From contig CM034612.1 in the NCBI GenBank assembly GCA_020091685.1, positions 26,342,655-26,406,654 of the forward strand: 64,000 nucleotides of DNA, given 5' to 3'. Origin of the DNA: Lutjanus erythropterus (lineage: Eukaryota > Chordata > Actinopteri > Lutjaniformes > Lutjanidae). The notes beneath the pieces are model-generated. The model did no database searches and was not told the DNA's origin. It was given only the letters and a program-made list of their open reading frames with translations. The stretch's first letter is position 1. Every line of letters starts with the position of its first letter. The position numbers and the translations under genes are program-made. Of this stretch, positions 35,084-46,544 are shown piece after piece.

Positions 35084-36335
35084 AGTGTATGCAGAAAGTT
35101 TTCAGACTCTTTAAAGACTCATCTTAAAATTAAATTAAATTCATTTTTTGTCAGTTTACAAAGTGTTCCATTACAATGAAGCAAAAACAGGTTTTGGGAG
35201 TTTTTTTTTTGAAAATTTATTAAGAAAAAAATACAGAAATATCCCATTTACATTAGTGTTCAGACCCTTCACTTAGTGCTTTGTAACTTTGACAGCAATG
35301 ACATCCTCAAGTCTTTTTGGGAATGATCCTACCAGCTTGGCTCACCTTTCTTTTGGTTGTTTCTCCCATTCTTCTTGGCAGGATCATTCAAGTTCAACCA
35401 GGTTGGATCGGGAGCGTCGGTGCACAGCCATTTTCAGGTCTCTCCAGAGATGCCTCTGTTGGGTTCAGGTCCAGAATCGTAGGTCGTTGTCTTGTTGAAG
35501 TAGAAGTTTTCACTTAGGATTGCTTTATACTTTTTGGCATCTGTTTTTCCCAATTTTCCTGACTAGCTGTCCAGTCCCTGTTGCAGAAAAAACATCCTCA
35601 AAGCATGATGCTGCCACTACTGTGTTTGAGGGATGTATTACTTTGGTGATGCTAGTGCCTGGTTTCCTTTGGATTCTGTACTGGGACCAGAGGACTTCAT
35701 GGTCATTTAGGTGCTTTTTTGCCAAACTCCCAGCAGGCTGTCATGTGCCTTTTAGTGAGGAGTGTCTTCTGTCTGGCCAATCTATCATAAAGGCCTTATT
35801 AGTGGAGTGCTGCACTGATGGTTGTCCTTCCATTTCCACAAAGGAACTCAGGATCTCATTCATAGTGGCCATTGGGTTCTTGGTTACCTGCCTGACCAAG
35901 GCCACTCATCCCCCATTACTCAGTTTGGCTTGACAGCAGATCTAGGAAGACTGTTGGTGTTTCCAAATCTCTTCCATTTGAGAATGAATGAGGCCATTTT
36001 AGGTCTCTCCAGAGATGCTGTTCAGGTGCTCTTGAGCACTTCCAATGCTGCAGAAATGTTCTTGTATCCTTCCCCAGATCTGTGTCTTGACACAATCCTG
36101 TCCTGCAGGACAATTCTCTCAAACTCATGGCTCAGTTTTCTCTTGAACATACTCCATCAAATGTCAGACCTTAAACAGACAGGTGTGGTCCCTTCCTAAT
36201 TACATCCTGTGAATTCAGTTTGGCATAGGTAGACTCCAAAAAGTTGTGGAAGCATCTCAAGGACCACTGACAGAAGTGGGACACACCAGAGCTCAATTGC
36301 AAGTGTAAATAACAAAGGGTCAGAATACGGTGCTC
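35084..36335 (-). mobile_element. second Tc1-like transposon, internally deleted
   Basis: The left end GTGTATGCAGAAAGTTTTCA follows TA. The right end keeps AACAAAGGGTCAGAATAC. This is the fish Tc1 type whose antisense text (CTGTTGGGTTCAGGTCCAGA, CATGATGCTGCCACTACTGT) is easy to recognise. The transposase relic is on the minus strand. Confidence 0.8.
35290..36130 (-). pseudogene. Tc1-like transposase with two internal deletions
   Basis: Read on the minus strand, it starts near 36,128 with MSLRELSCRTG, the N-terminus. Helix-turn-helix text follows, then LLSLKRHMTA and FAKKHLND (about 35,700-35,760). At EVLWSQYRIQRKPG the block around the first catalytic Asp is collapsed. HPSNTVVAASCFEDVFSATG and GQLVRKIGK follow. 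At LLQQDNDLRFW the sequence jumps to HLWRDLKMAVH, so the segment between the second Asp and the catalytic Glu is missing. The C-terminal QEEWEKQPKER and GSFPKRLEDVIAVKV end near 35,290. It is inactive by deletion as well as by frameshift. Confidence 0.82.
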
Positions 36336-38032
36336 TAAGGCCCTAAGGCAGTATTCTGCAAAAATAGCAATATTTTTTGTGACATTAAAGATATCCTCTG
36401 CCATGTGGACAAATATCTGCTCTAATATGTGCTGTACTTTGGAGAAAATAGGGGGTTGAATTTATAGTAACTGCAAAAAGCCATTGAGAAACCACAGCAA
36501 ACCAGCGTTCATGTATTCTAACATGTAAAATATTTGCAAGAAAATGAAGAAATGTGAAATATGTGCTTTATGCCACTATATTGTAGAATAATATTAAAAT
36601 AAGACCACCGAGTCATAACTCTCAAACTCACTGCAACGACTCTGATCCCAGGTGTGAAAATGCGTTGTGTTTAAATTAGGCAATCAGTGTCATATTTTAT
36701 CAGAAAAGGTTTGATGGTATTTAATATTTTTTTCTGTTGGAGCATGCTGCCTTTTATATTTAAAATTCCAACATAATATAAATATTAGAAGCCTCAAATG
36801 CTCAGAAACATCCCAAGACCATTGAAATAATTTGATTTTAAAAATGATTTGAACCATAATGTAATAATAAATGTTGTAAATAAATAATGATAATAACAAT
36901 AATGTAAAGAATGACAGTAAAAGAAAATCAGAAATCAGGATTAATATGTAGGAACAATAACCTGATATGAAGCTATAAACCTGCCTCACAGACAAATATC
37001 TGACAGCAAATATTTTGGCTTGACAACAAGGAAACGTTAAAGTCATTGTTCTCAGTTCTGCACTCTAGAAAGTTTCTGCCATTTTCCTTTGAAAGGTTCT
37101 GAAAACTTTCCGTCTGCAGTGTAGTTCCATCTATTAGAACTGTATAGGTGAGATTGAATGCTCTTGACTTTGGTCCCTGAGGACCCCAATAATTGGAATG
37201 TTTAAAAGGCACTAATTAAAACAGAAACATTCATTAGGAACAAATAGACAAAGTCATGAAAAAGTGGAATGACAGAATAAAGCCCTAGTGAGAAATTACA
37301 AAAAAGTAGATCTCAGTCAGTAGGATTGAGGTTGTGCTTGTAATAATCACATTTGATGTTAACTCATCCTGTACGTGCTCGTTTGTGCCCCACTGCTCCC
37401 TAAAGGCATATTCCACACATTCCCAAACTAATCTAAATGACAATCATCCCTGTGGCTGCTTGACAACTCATAGCACTACACAAAAACACACACTTCTGAG
37501 AGCTGATGATGAAATGGGTCAAAATATGTTAGCGTTTCTCTGATTATTACACAGCTGTTCAGTTTTGCACCATTGTGAGTTTATTTGGGTTGAACAAGAC
37601 AAGTGGGGAGCTTAAAAAGAGTAAAACAATAAAGTAGAATTCCATTAGAATTTGACACAATTAGTCAAGCGCACTTAGAGCCAAAGTATTGCAATTTCAC
37701 TTTCAGTTCAGCATTGGTGAACTCTGACCCTTGAATTGGCACCACTGACTAATAGTAAATAGAGTCTTAAAATAGTCTTAAAAGTTCTAATGTTTCAGGC
37801 AACAGAGAGCCAGGAAGTCCAGGTCATGTTTCAAAGTAGCTTATTACAATCAATATTTATATTTACTGTTCTGCAGTGACCTCTAGTGGCCATAGTACTG
37901 TAATTATGTCAGGAGTAAAGTTTGAAGTCAGGTGATGTAGTATAAGGAGCAACAAAGCCCACATAAGGAGGAAGTTGGAGAGGTCAAACAGGCACAGGAC
38001 TTGGATCAAGGAGACCAGCGTTCACATCCAGT
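36336..38032. other. spacer with one repeat fragment
   Basis: AT-rich. GACCTCTAGTGGCCATAGTA at 37,880-37,899 is shared with 19.88 kb. No supported gene; the minus open frame at 36,690-37,046 is low-complexity AT sequence. Confidence 0.5.
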
Positions 38033-38190
38033 GTTGGGAAACGCTACCTTTAAAAGTAACTTCTTACATTGCAAGATTACTGGCACTTAAAAGTTACTCA
38101 TTGCATTACAGTGTTACCTATCAAGAAAAGTAACTTGTGTTCCAAAAATGAAAACCACTTTGCGATTCCTTGCATATGTTGGTTTTATTG

Positions 38191-38733
38191 TAACCTGACA
38201 CGCCAGATGGTTTGTTCCACAGAACCATCTGGGAAGTCGTCCTTAGAAACTGTTTGGAAAAGGGCAGACACTTTCAAAAAACACTTGGATTAACCATCTA
38301 TCACATCTAGCGCAGGCTAACTTCAACCAATTAGATCAAATTCCTGCAAAAGCCGGTTGAGAGAAGAGTGAAAACATGTTTTCCCATGGAGAAAAAGCCT
38401 CCAGTCGTTCTTTGCTCTTCTTTCAATGCAGAAATCCTTTCCAGTTCTGATATGTCTGATGCTATCACAGTATCTACACTAACCTCTTCAGGAGCTGACA
38501 TTGTTTGTTTGTCCCTCCTAGGACACTGATTGGCTGCACCACTTTTGGTGCAGACACAAACAGATAACTTGAAGCCTGGAAAGATGGATTATTGTGTGAT
38601 CTGTTGAATTCCACCATCCATAATTCAACAATTATTGAAGAGATTGCTATGAAGGGATTCAGGGACTTTGGTGATGGACAGATGGATGGATTCTAATGTG
38701 ATCTCACGAATCCAGCCACCTCGCAAAGTAGGT
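38191..38733 (-). mobile_element. helicase-derived short element, copy 3 of 4
   Basis: Minus-strand copy. On the plus strand it begins TAACCTGACACGCCAGATGG and ends CCTCGCAAAGTAGGT. The coding remnant is frameshifted and Walker A is lost. It preserves a subterminal hairpin (38,203-38,232) that copies 1, 2 and 4 have partly lost. Confidence 0.72.
38203..38232. repeat. subterminal hairpin of helicase-derived element
   Basis: CCAGATGGTT and AACCATCTGG are perfect 10-bp arms around a 10-base loop, about 12 bases from the element's end. Confidence 0.8.
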
Positions 38734-40189
38734 GTTATATTGTTATTTTAAATAAAATAATTTCCAAATTTGCTCATCAATAGGAATGTACGTCTGGAGA
38801 TAATGAATTCCGAATAAGTGGAGTGAAGTTGTCCAACTATATCCAAATTGCTGGACGGATAGGCAGAAGATAGAAGTGACAGAGCCATTATTGAGGCCCA
38901 CATTCTGTATTTCTTATTTCTGAGGATTCCAACATTTGGACATCTTGCAGATTAATGGCATAGATATTACCCTGGTGTACGCAGAGTCAGTTTCTCCCAG
39001 CAGCCTTCTGTGATAAAATAATGGTAAGCGCTGTGAGCTATTTAATGCAGCATATACTTAAGCAGAGGAAGCCATGAGCATTAAACTATCTCCCTCTCTG
39101 CAGGGGAGGGCCTGGATAAAAGCAGGGTAAAATATTTGGAGCACGTCGAATGATTTCACACCCGCCCTCTAATTTACAACATCTCCCTTGTGTGGCCAGC
39201 CCGCACCATCAACACACAAATCCATATTTCACACAACTCTTTCTGAAAATCTATACCTCTGACCCCGATTGGGTTCTCTGCATTATACGATCCAGTAAAT
39301 CCTCTGGGATAAAGAGTACATTCAGAAAACAGACAGTATTGGCAGAGCTGTTTTTCACTCTCGCCTCTCAGTAGCTCACTGTGCATACATTTTGTGGTCC
39401 AACAACTAGTCTGTGAAGGAGTTTGTAAATGCCTGTTTTGCTTTGATTGCAAATGAATTTGACAGCAGAGGCCTCAGACTTAACCTTTAGTGTTGTGTCT
39501 CACACTGCTTCACGTCCACTTTGATTCTCTCTTGAAGGGTTTCATCAGTGTAAATACATTTATAATGTACTCAGGCGAACCCAGCAGGTGATTCTCCCGT
39601 GCTTCCGCCTCTGCACTTTATTGAGAGCTGCTTCAGGGTGATGGAGGCAAAAACAGGTGAAGTAAAGATGATGAAACAAAGTCCACGTTCACACCGACTG
39701 AAGTAATGTAAAACAGTTTGGTTCTCTTTCCTTGTTGTCGAACCAGAGTGCAAATACATGTAAGGTGAATCAGTGGTCGAATCAAATCCCAGCAGCTCAG
39801 GCTGTTTGAGTTCAGCCTTGGAGAATATCGACATGTGAATTTGCGCTGCTGACCAGTAGCAAACCCTCCTGACAGTGCTGACCTTTGAGGGAACAGAGAG
39901 TCCAACACAAACACATGTATCAAAGCCTACCAGCTGTGTGTTAGATACAAAGATTTCTCTTCAATAAACTGACTCACAGGTCAGACTGAGCAAAGTTGTT
40001 TTCAAGTCGGGTAGCTTGAAAAGCTATTGTGACTGTGGATTTATTAAGAGAGTGGTATACGGCTTTATATCCAACTCGTCCCAAAGGCCACTACAAACTA
40101 GACATCCCTTGTGGCACAGTATGCATCGTCCAAATAGATCGCCATTTACAAAGAAGATGTCAATAAAATGGGTTGAATATACTCCTCAT
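38734..40189. other. no recognisable feature
   Basis: Mixed-composition DNA; the open frames at 39,150-39,923 show no domain. No repeat partner in the window. Confidence 0.45.
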
Positions 40190-41055
40190 CAGAGATAGGA
40201 AGTAACTAAGTACAAATACTTTGTTACCACACTTTTTACTGTGCTGTATTTTTACTTTTATTTCCAACATCTTAAAACAAATATCTGCACTTTTTACTAA
40301 CAGTTTCAAAACAGGCTCATTACTTTTAATGCTTTTGAGGGAAATTATTGATTATTTTTTTATTTTTGCATCACTGTGTGCTGCCTTCCAACATCAAGAT
40401 GGATATCAACCTAAATGAATGAGACAATAACACAGAAAAGACGATTCACTGGTAGATTCACACACAACAGATGGAACGAGATGAAAATGACATAACAAAA
40501 TAAAAAAGTAACAAGATAAAAAAAAGAAATAAAAGATGCAACAAGACAAAAGAGATGGAAAACTGACGTAAAAGACAACATTCATCAACATGACAAAAAA
40601 CATCAGAAAAGACTTAACAAGATGAAAAAGATGTAATAAGACAAAAAAACATAACAAGAACATAGAAAGATGAAAAAGAGGTAATAAAAAAGAGTAGCAC
40701 GAAGAAAAACAACAAGAAATACGTAATAAGACAAAAAACAACCTAAAAGATCTAACAAGCTGAAAGACATATGATGAAAAATGTTCAAAAAGATGAAAAA
40801 AGACATAACAAAAAGAATAAAATAAGACAAAAAAAATGTTAAAGACGTAACAAGATGGAAAAGATGCAACAAGACTTAAAACAGTGAAAAAGACAAACAC
40901 GATATATAAGACCAACGTTAAAGATATAACAAGATGAAAAACACAGAAAAAGATGACCAAAAAAGAAGAAAAACAACATAGAGGACATAATAAGACAAAA
41001 AACAGTACTTGTACTTTTGCCACTTTAGTAAAGAATGTGTGGACTTTACTAAAGA
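40190..41055 (+). mobile_element. hAT-type MITE carrying a minisatellite, copy X
   Basis: Left end CAGAGATAGGAAGTAACTAA, continuing GTACAAATACTTTGTTAC; the right part has GTACTTGTACTTTTGCC and GTGTGGACTTTAC. It is homologous to 53,357-54,727 and 60,428-60,748. Its middle is replaced by a field of AAGACATAACAAGATGAAAA units (40,480-41,003). Confidence 0.75.
40480..41003. repeat. minisatellite inside MITE copy X
   Basis: About 520 bp of units of roughly 16-20 bp around ACATAACAAGATGAAAAAG and AGACAAAAAA. The minus strand has almost no stops, which yields a spurious 205-codon Phe/Leu/Ser-rich frame at 40,406-41,023. Confidence 0.88.
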
Positions 41056-41087
41056 TAAAACCATGGTGGTTTAAAATTCATACAACG

Positions 41088-41300
41088 AGCAGTGTAGAGG
41101 ATTTAGTGGCATCTGGTGGGCTTGCAGTTTGCAAACACCTCACCTTACCCTCGCCTTCCAACATTGGTTTCAATAGAACCTGCAAAACTTGCGAAAAACT
41201 CAAAAGGCCCTATCTCGAGCCAGTGTTTGTCCATTCTGGGGTACTGTAAACATGGCAGTGCAACCTAGCAACCACTGTAGATATAAAGGCCAGTGAGAGC
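41088..41300 (+). mobile_element. MITE with CCAGTGTGTA ends, copy 2, partial
   Basis: AGGATTTAGTGGCATCTGG, AAAAGGCCCTATCTCGAGCC and GTGTTTGTCCATTCTGGG match the family seen at 5041-6140. The left terminus is degraded and the right terminus is absent. Confidence 0.65.
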
Positions 41301-41498
41301 ATTTTTTTCAATGAATAATGAATTTGTTTAGCTGGTTTCAATGAAACCAGAATGGAAATGTTGCAATGTACTAATAATCTCCATTTTTTCTAAATGTAAC
41401 TGTAATCTGATTACACCTTATTTTTTTTCTAAATGTCATAGTTACCTTTTTTGCATCCTAATTATGTAATACTGTCACATGTAATGTGTTATTCCCCA

Positions 41499-42651
41499 AG
41501 CCTGATACTCTATCATCAAACAAATTTGCAAATAATCAAACAATCACAAAATCCCATTTGTGCCTAACGTGGTCTCAGATGTGTGGTTTAGGCCTTATGC
41601 AGCTTTTTAATGTTGAAAGAATAAATTCCTTCTTCTTTTGCCTTTCTTTATCTTGATGCATTTATATTAATACTGTCACTCACTCATTCAGTGTGGCTCC
41701 TACCTCCAAGGTGAATAAAAACACAGAAGATAATGGGGCTCAGAAAAATGTGAGAAAAGGATTGAGATTCAAAGAATATGCTAAAAGAAAATTTGTGGTT
41801 TTGTTGATCTACCGTGGAGTTTGTGAAATGAAAATCAACGTGCAGAATGGCATCAAGCTGTTATCCATACAGCTGCGTCTTCACACAAAAAAAGACAGCC
41901 GCTCTCTCCGCCATTCACTCTGCAAGAAAAGACTCCTGTTGTGACTCTGTTGCATCCGTCTCACCGAGACAAGACTCAAAGAAGTTATACTTCAGTCTGG
42001 CAGGAATAATGGCATTTCCAACCATCAGACACAGCAAGGAGTGATGTGAGAGGAAGACACAGAAATGTAGGCACAAAGAGATGTAAGACAATTAAGAATA
42101 AAGGGGAAGAGCAGGCGGATGTTGAGGCAAGGAGGGAGTGGAGGGATGGGTGCTAAGTTTTGCTACTTCTCTTACCTTCAGAGAGTGAGAAAAACTCAGA
42201 CCTGCTTTGCTTTATCAAGCGTCTGAATGGTGACACTGGCTCTGCTCAGCTACTGGTTGCTGTGATGATATCAGCTCACCAAAATGTACACATCTGCTGG
42301 CTTGGCTTTGACTCGTCAGCCCATTACAGCAGAGATACCTACATGTAGGAGCATCTTTTAACTAATGACGAGATTATCTTGAGTCAAACAGCTGCAAAAT
42401 GGTGGATAAACGCATTTAATTTCCTATTAATTCTCCACGATAAAAGTTCCCACTTATGTTGTTATTTAAAAGCTTGTATTTTGAAGGAGCAAAAACAGGA
42501 ACATTCAGCACATAGCACGTTTTCACCAAAAAAGTTAACTGTATTCCATTACAGTTACAGAAGTACACAAGTAATCAGATTACAATGAACTAGTCTTTAA
42601 ATCAGCCAATCAATCGATCAATAAATTGTAAACTAACAACATAAAACACTT
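41499..42651. other. spacer with a hAT subterminal patch
   Basis: 42,530-42,590 (CTGTATTCCATTACAGTTAC, AGTAATCAGATTACA) resembles internal text of the CAGTGTTGGG-type hAT ends. Otherwise nothing; the 41,693-41,944 plus frame has no known domain. Confidence 0.45.
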
Positions 42652-43597
42652 ACAGCTGCAACAATTAATGGATTATTAATTCACTATTAATCTATTTTGA
42701 TAGTTTATCATTTTGAATCATACTTTAATTAAAAAATGTCCAAATTCTCTGATTTCAGCTTTTTAAATTTGAATGTTTTCTGTTTTTTACTCATCTCTGA
42801 CAATAAACAGATTATTTTTGAGTTGTGGACAAAACAAGATATTTGAGGATGTGATTTTGAATTTAGATAAAAAATGTTCACCATTTTCGACGATGGCCGA
42901 CAAGGGCAAACACGCTGCATATACAAAAACAAGTAACATATACAGAAACACACTGCATATAAGAAAATAAATACAAAAAGTAAACACTGCATATCCAGTC
43001 ATACAACAGAAGTGCTCCAGGCCTCTAGGGGCAGTGCTGAGCTTCCACACGAGAGACAGACAACAGACGTATCAATGTATAGTATGGAGCAGATGAGGGA
43101 ATGAGTGAGAAGAAGAAAGTTATGGTTAGAGGAAAGTTGGAGTCGGGAGAGGCCACATAAAAAGGCACATATTCTTTTTTCCCCCCTTTTTATTTCTTGC
43201 TTGCTTGCTTGCTTTTTTGTTTACATGTGCAGAGCAGCTGATTTACATAGCTGATGTGCTAAAGACTTTGACTTATATAAGAGTAGTGTATTCATAGTGG
43301 AAATGTTAGCTAACATTACTGTAACTAATGTTAAGTTACTTTCCAGGAGACCCCAGTGATTTGATTGCATACATTGATACGTCTGTTGTCTGTCTCTCAG
43401 GTGGAAGCTCAGCACTGCCCCTAGAGGCCTGGAGCACTTCTGTTGTATGACTGGATATGCAGCATTTTCTTTTTGCATTTGTTTTTCTATATGCAGTGCA
43501 CTTCTGTATTTGTAGTGCGTTTGCCCTCGTCAGCCACTATAATTTTCTGACATTTTATGAACCAAACAACTTATCAATTAATTGAGGAAAATGAGGT
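42652..43597 (+). repeat. R1 repeat copy C, split by an insertion
   Basis: The left part is 42,652-42,888 (ACAGCTGCAACAATTAATGG to CACCATTTTC). The right part is 43,542-43,597 (ATTTTCTGACATTTTATGAA to GAGGAAAATGAG). The two halves join into the order seen in copies B and D, with ATTTTC present on both sides of the 653-bp insertion. Confidence 0.8.
42889..43541. mobile_element. fold-back element, 653 bp, inserted in R1
   Basis: The left arm (about 42,895-43,079) and right arm (43,370-43,535) are long inverted repeats of about 170-185 bp. Both contain CACTGCATAT and the complementary pair CCAGGCCTCTAGGGGCAGTG/CACTGCCCCTAGAGGCCTGG. The ends read GGCCGACAAGGGCAAAC on the left and, on the other strand, GGCTGACGAGGGCAAAC on the right. 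ATTTTC flanks both sides (42,883-42,888 and 43,542-43,547), a probable target duplication of at least 6 bp. No transposase; a (TTGC)n tract lies at 43,197-43,213. Confidence 0.82.
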
Positions 43598-43730
43598 AAT
43601 CCAAAAGTAACAGAAAATAATCAAGTTACATTACTTTAATATTGTGATACTTGAATTACATTACTAACCATATTTTTTTTTAACAATACATAATACATAT
43701 AGTTTTATAAAGTAACCCTCCCAAACCTGG
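43594..43730 (-). mobile_element. terminal fragment of CAGTGTTGGG-type hAT
   Basis: On the minus strand, CCAGGTTTGGGAGGGTTACT is followed by AAGTATCACAATATTAAAGT and TTCTGTTACTTTTGGATTAC. This matches the left end at 57,315-57,440 nearly base for base in places. One end only; it abuts R1 copy C. Confidence 0.65.
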
Positions 43731-44779
43731 TGACCACACAGGCAGCATTACTGCTGTGGTGATGCTTCTGCCACCACTGTCTTTCTACATTGAATTTGCA
43801 GAAGAGATTGAAGAAAAGTGACAATTTGAATTTACGAATGTGTATAAATTATACTATGCACACTAATTTTGCTACACAACTTGCGTTACATTCATGAATT
43901 CATGTAAGTAATGCTACTTACTTAGTCCAAAAACATTGTTTTTTCCCCTCAGAAAAACAAATAGTTTATTTTAAAATTTGACTGGAACTTTGCATATTTA
44001 TTACTATTAATTTGGCCACAGAGGTCTGCACATGCAATACTAACACTAGAGGGGTACCTACTGTGTCACAGTTTTAAATGTATGACCACTGTCTGTGAAT
44101 TGGGCGTGAGAACATGTTGAATTTTAACATGCATGCTAGTTGATGGGGGGGCTGTACTACACTTGGGTGCTTTATGCAAAATGATAATATGAGTCTGGGT
44201 ATCACTAGAGTGATTAGAATACATAGACAGTTTTGGAACCATGAAAATCCTAATTAAATTTTGTGACAACCCATTGAGTGTGCGGAGATATTTCACCAGA
44301 TATCTAAACTGCTGTTGACACCAGATGAAAAGGCAGACGATCAAGTCGGTGCAAAGCAGAAACGGTTCAAATGTGTTTTAATAAAGAAATAAGAACATAT
44401 AAAAAGCTGAAGTGCAAGGCAGGATGGACAAAACTAGAGTTCAAAAACAAACATATCCAACAAGGGCAAATGAGGAACACAAAAGCCCCCAAAAAACAAA
44501 CAAAAAAAAAAAAAATCCAAAGTCCAACAAATGTAACAAATGTCTGAAACAAAAACTAAATAGATGAGAAACTAATCAGATACAGGTGAAACAAACTTAT
44601 CAAAAAGGGTGGGAAAAGGATAAACACAGGAAGTAAAGTCATAAAACAGGAAATAACTAACAAAAAAACCCAAACCATGGCAGATTCATTCTCTATGGAC
44701 CATGAATATCATGTATAAAATTTCATGACCATTTATCTAATAATTGTTGAGGTATTTCAGTCTGGATGGTGGAACAACC
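43731..44779. other. spacer with two related AT-rich patches
   Basis: 44,222-44,300 (AACCATGAAAATCC...GGAGATATTTCACC) and 44,698-44,765 (GACCATGAATATC...TTGAGGTATTTCAG) are two copies of one repeat that I recall as common in fish. 44,335-44,690 is A-rich and resembles an antisense LTR-like tract, but I cannot define it. Confidence 0.45.
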
Positions 44780-45225
44780 TTACTTTACGAGGTAGCTGGA
44801 TTCACAAGATCACTTGAGAAGCCATCTTGCCAGGCTTCTAGTTATCTATTTGTCTGCGCAACAAAAGTGGTGCAGCCAATCAGCTTCCATGGAAGGACTA
44901 CTGGCAGCTACGGATGTGGTTTTAGGTGTGACGACAGAGAGAATTGTTCGTGGAAGTGACTCGTTTCAAACAAACAATGGCGGGTCCTGAAGAGGTTAGC
45001 GTAGATACTATGATAGCATCAGTTATATCAGAACTGGAGAGCAAAGAACGGCAATGAAAGCTTTTATCGTTAGAAAAGATGTTTTCGCTCTTCTTTTGAC
45101 CAACTGCAACTGCAACATTTTGATCCGATTGGTGATAGACATAGTTCATCCAATTTTTTTGTGCCTGCCCTTTTCCAAGCAGTTTCTAAGGACGACTTCC
45201 CAGATGGTTCTGGCATGTCAGGTTA
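44780..45225 (+). mobile_element. helicase-derived short element, copy 4 of 4
   Basis: Begins TTACTTTACGAGGTAGCTGG, keeps GTGGTGCAGCCAATCAGC and GAAGAGGTTAGCGTAGATAC, and ends GGCATGTCAGGTTA. Its helicase remnant has an internal deletion (the segment between ELES and KERQ is shortened) and reads RKDVFALLLTNCNCN where Walker A should be. Confidence 0.75.
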
Positions 45226-46544
45226 GGAACAATGGAAATGCTACACTAATGAATATTTGACACTTTGGCACTGGAAAGGTTGTATTTCTTTTCCTTTAAA
45301 GTGAAAAGCTACTGACCCCACAGCAGAACAGTGACTATTTAATTTAGACACTCAATGTTCTTTTTCCTCCATAGTGCCAAGTATCCAAGAGCATCCCTGA
45401 TACATTCAATTACTGTATATCTCAGTTTGTTAGTCACAATAGAAATGTTTTTCTTCTACCTCAATGGTCTGGGCCATGGTCCCCTGATAAAACTGAACGC
45501 AAAGCAGAAGGCAATTAACTGAGCATGTGTGTGTATGTGTGTCTCCAAAGGAGTGGAGAATTTAGATTACCGTGCATTGATTTTAAATTAATCAAGGCAA
45601 CTTTTAATTGTTAGTAGAGCCACAAGCCAAGTCCTCACACAAGCCGACAGTCACACAATTATGCACCAAAAATAAATTCAGCTCAGGTGCACCAGGAGAA
45701 AAGGACACAAAGAATCACATTGTTTTCTCATATTCAGGAAGGAAGATGAAATACTCTCACAACCCTCTGTTTGCTGCACCTTTGATAACAAACCGATTTG
45801 AAAAGAGAGCATCTACCTCTGCGTTCCTTTCTCTTTTCTCTTCTTTACTGCTGGGTCCTTCCAGCGTCTCTTGAGCACAATCACAGGCTGCTGTCAGTAC
45901 ACACACATCCAATGACCTCTTGCCTTTTTCATGCAACATCACAATTTATTCACTTTCCTCCAGAGCCCTGGGTGGCAGAGGCTACACACACATTCAGTTG
46001 CCCACACCCTCAGGTCATGGGCTCATCTATGTGAATCACTGGTGAAACAGTCCTTCATCCACGTACAGGTTGACTCTTATGAACAATGCATGGTAAACCC
46101 AAGTGTTGAAGTAACACTGTTGTCAAACTGCTGTCAAGCTGTGTGCCGTGTGTGTTGGTCTCTAGCGATTGGTTAGGGAAAATCCTCCTTTCCAAAAGAT
46201 AATTCTGTCTGATATCAGGCAACAGGCATCATGATTTCCAACAAATATCAGACAAACTTTTGATAATCTTGTGTTTCTGCATCGTACAGCAGTAGTCAAG
46301 GCCAGTTTATGTGATTTAAGTGAGAAAAACTGCAACCTAATACCTTTAAAATGGCAATTTATTATTATAACACTCCCTGTAAATAGGAAAATAGAACAAT
46401 ATTACTACAATATTACTTGATTTCTGTTCTTTTCAATGACTCCTATGTTGAGAACCACTGACTAACTAGATGTAAAGTATCTAAAATTAGTTCTAGTTTC
46501 TCTAGTGTAGAGGAGCTACAACAGTAGAAAGCTATTTACACATT
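45226..46544. other. no recognisable feature
   Basis: Unique-looking DNA; the overlapping open frames at 45,608-46,176 lack known domains. Confidence 0.45.

Larger units (their letters stand above)
38033..41498. mobile_element. possible hAT element bracketed by CAGTGTTGGG-type ends
   Basis: The left end CAGTGTTGGGAAACGCTACC (38,033) and a right end of ATGTGTTATTCCCCAAGCCTG (about 41,478-41,498) are inverted in the manner of the 57.3-61.4 kb hAT element, and both flank AAAAGTAAC/GTAATCTGATTAC-type subterminal text. If they belong together, this copy holds a helicase-derived element and two MITEs but no transposase. The pairing is an inference; they may be two independent solo ends. Confidence 0.35.

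Noticed and set aside
35520..35933. 137-codon plus-strand open frame
   Set aside because: Antisense of the Tc1-like transposase relic, whose recognisable protein lies on the minus strand.
38000..38035. tRNA B-box-like GCGTTCACATCC
   Set aside because: No A-box at a suitable distance upstream and no cloverleaf; not supported as a tRNA gene or SINE head.
40406..41023. 205-codon minus-strand open frame, Phe/Leu/Ser/Val-rich, membrane-protein-like
   Set aside because: It is the complement of an A-rich minisatellite (AAGACATAACAAGATGAAA units). Stop codons are rare by composition and the sequence is repetitive.
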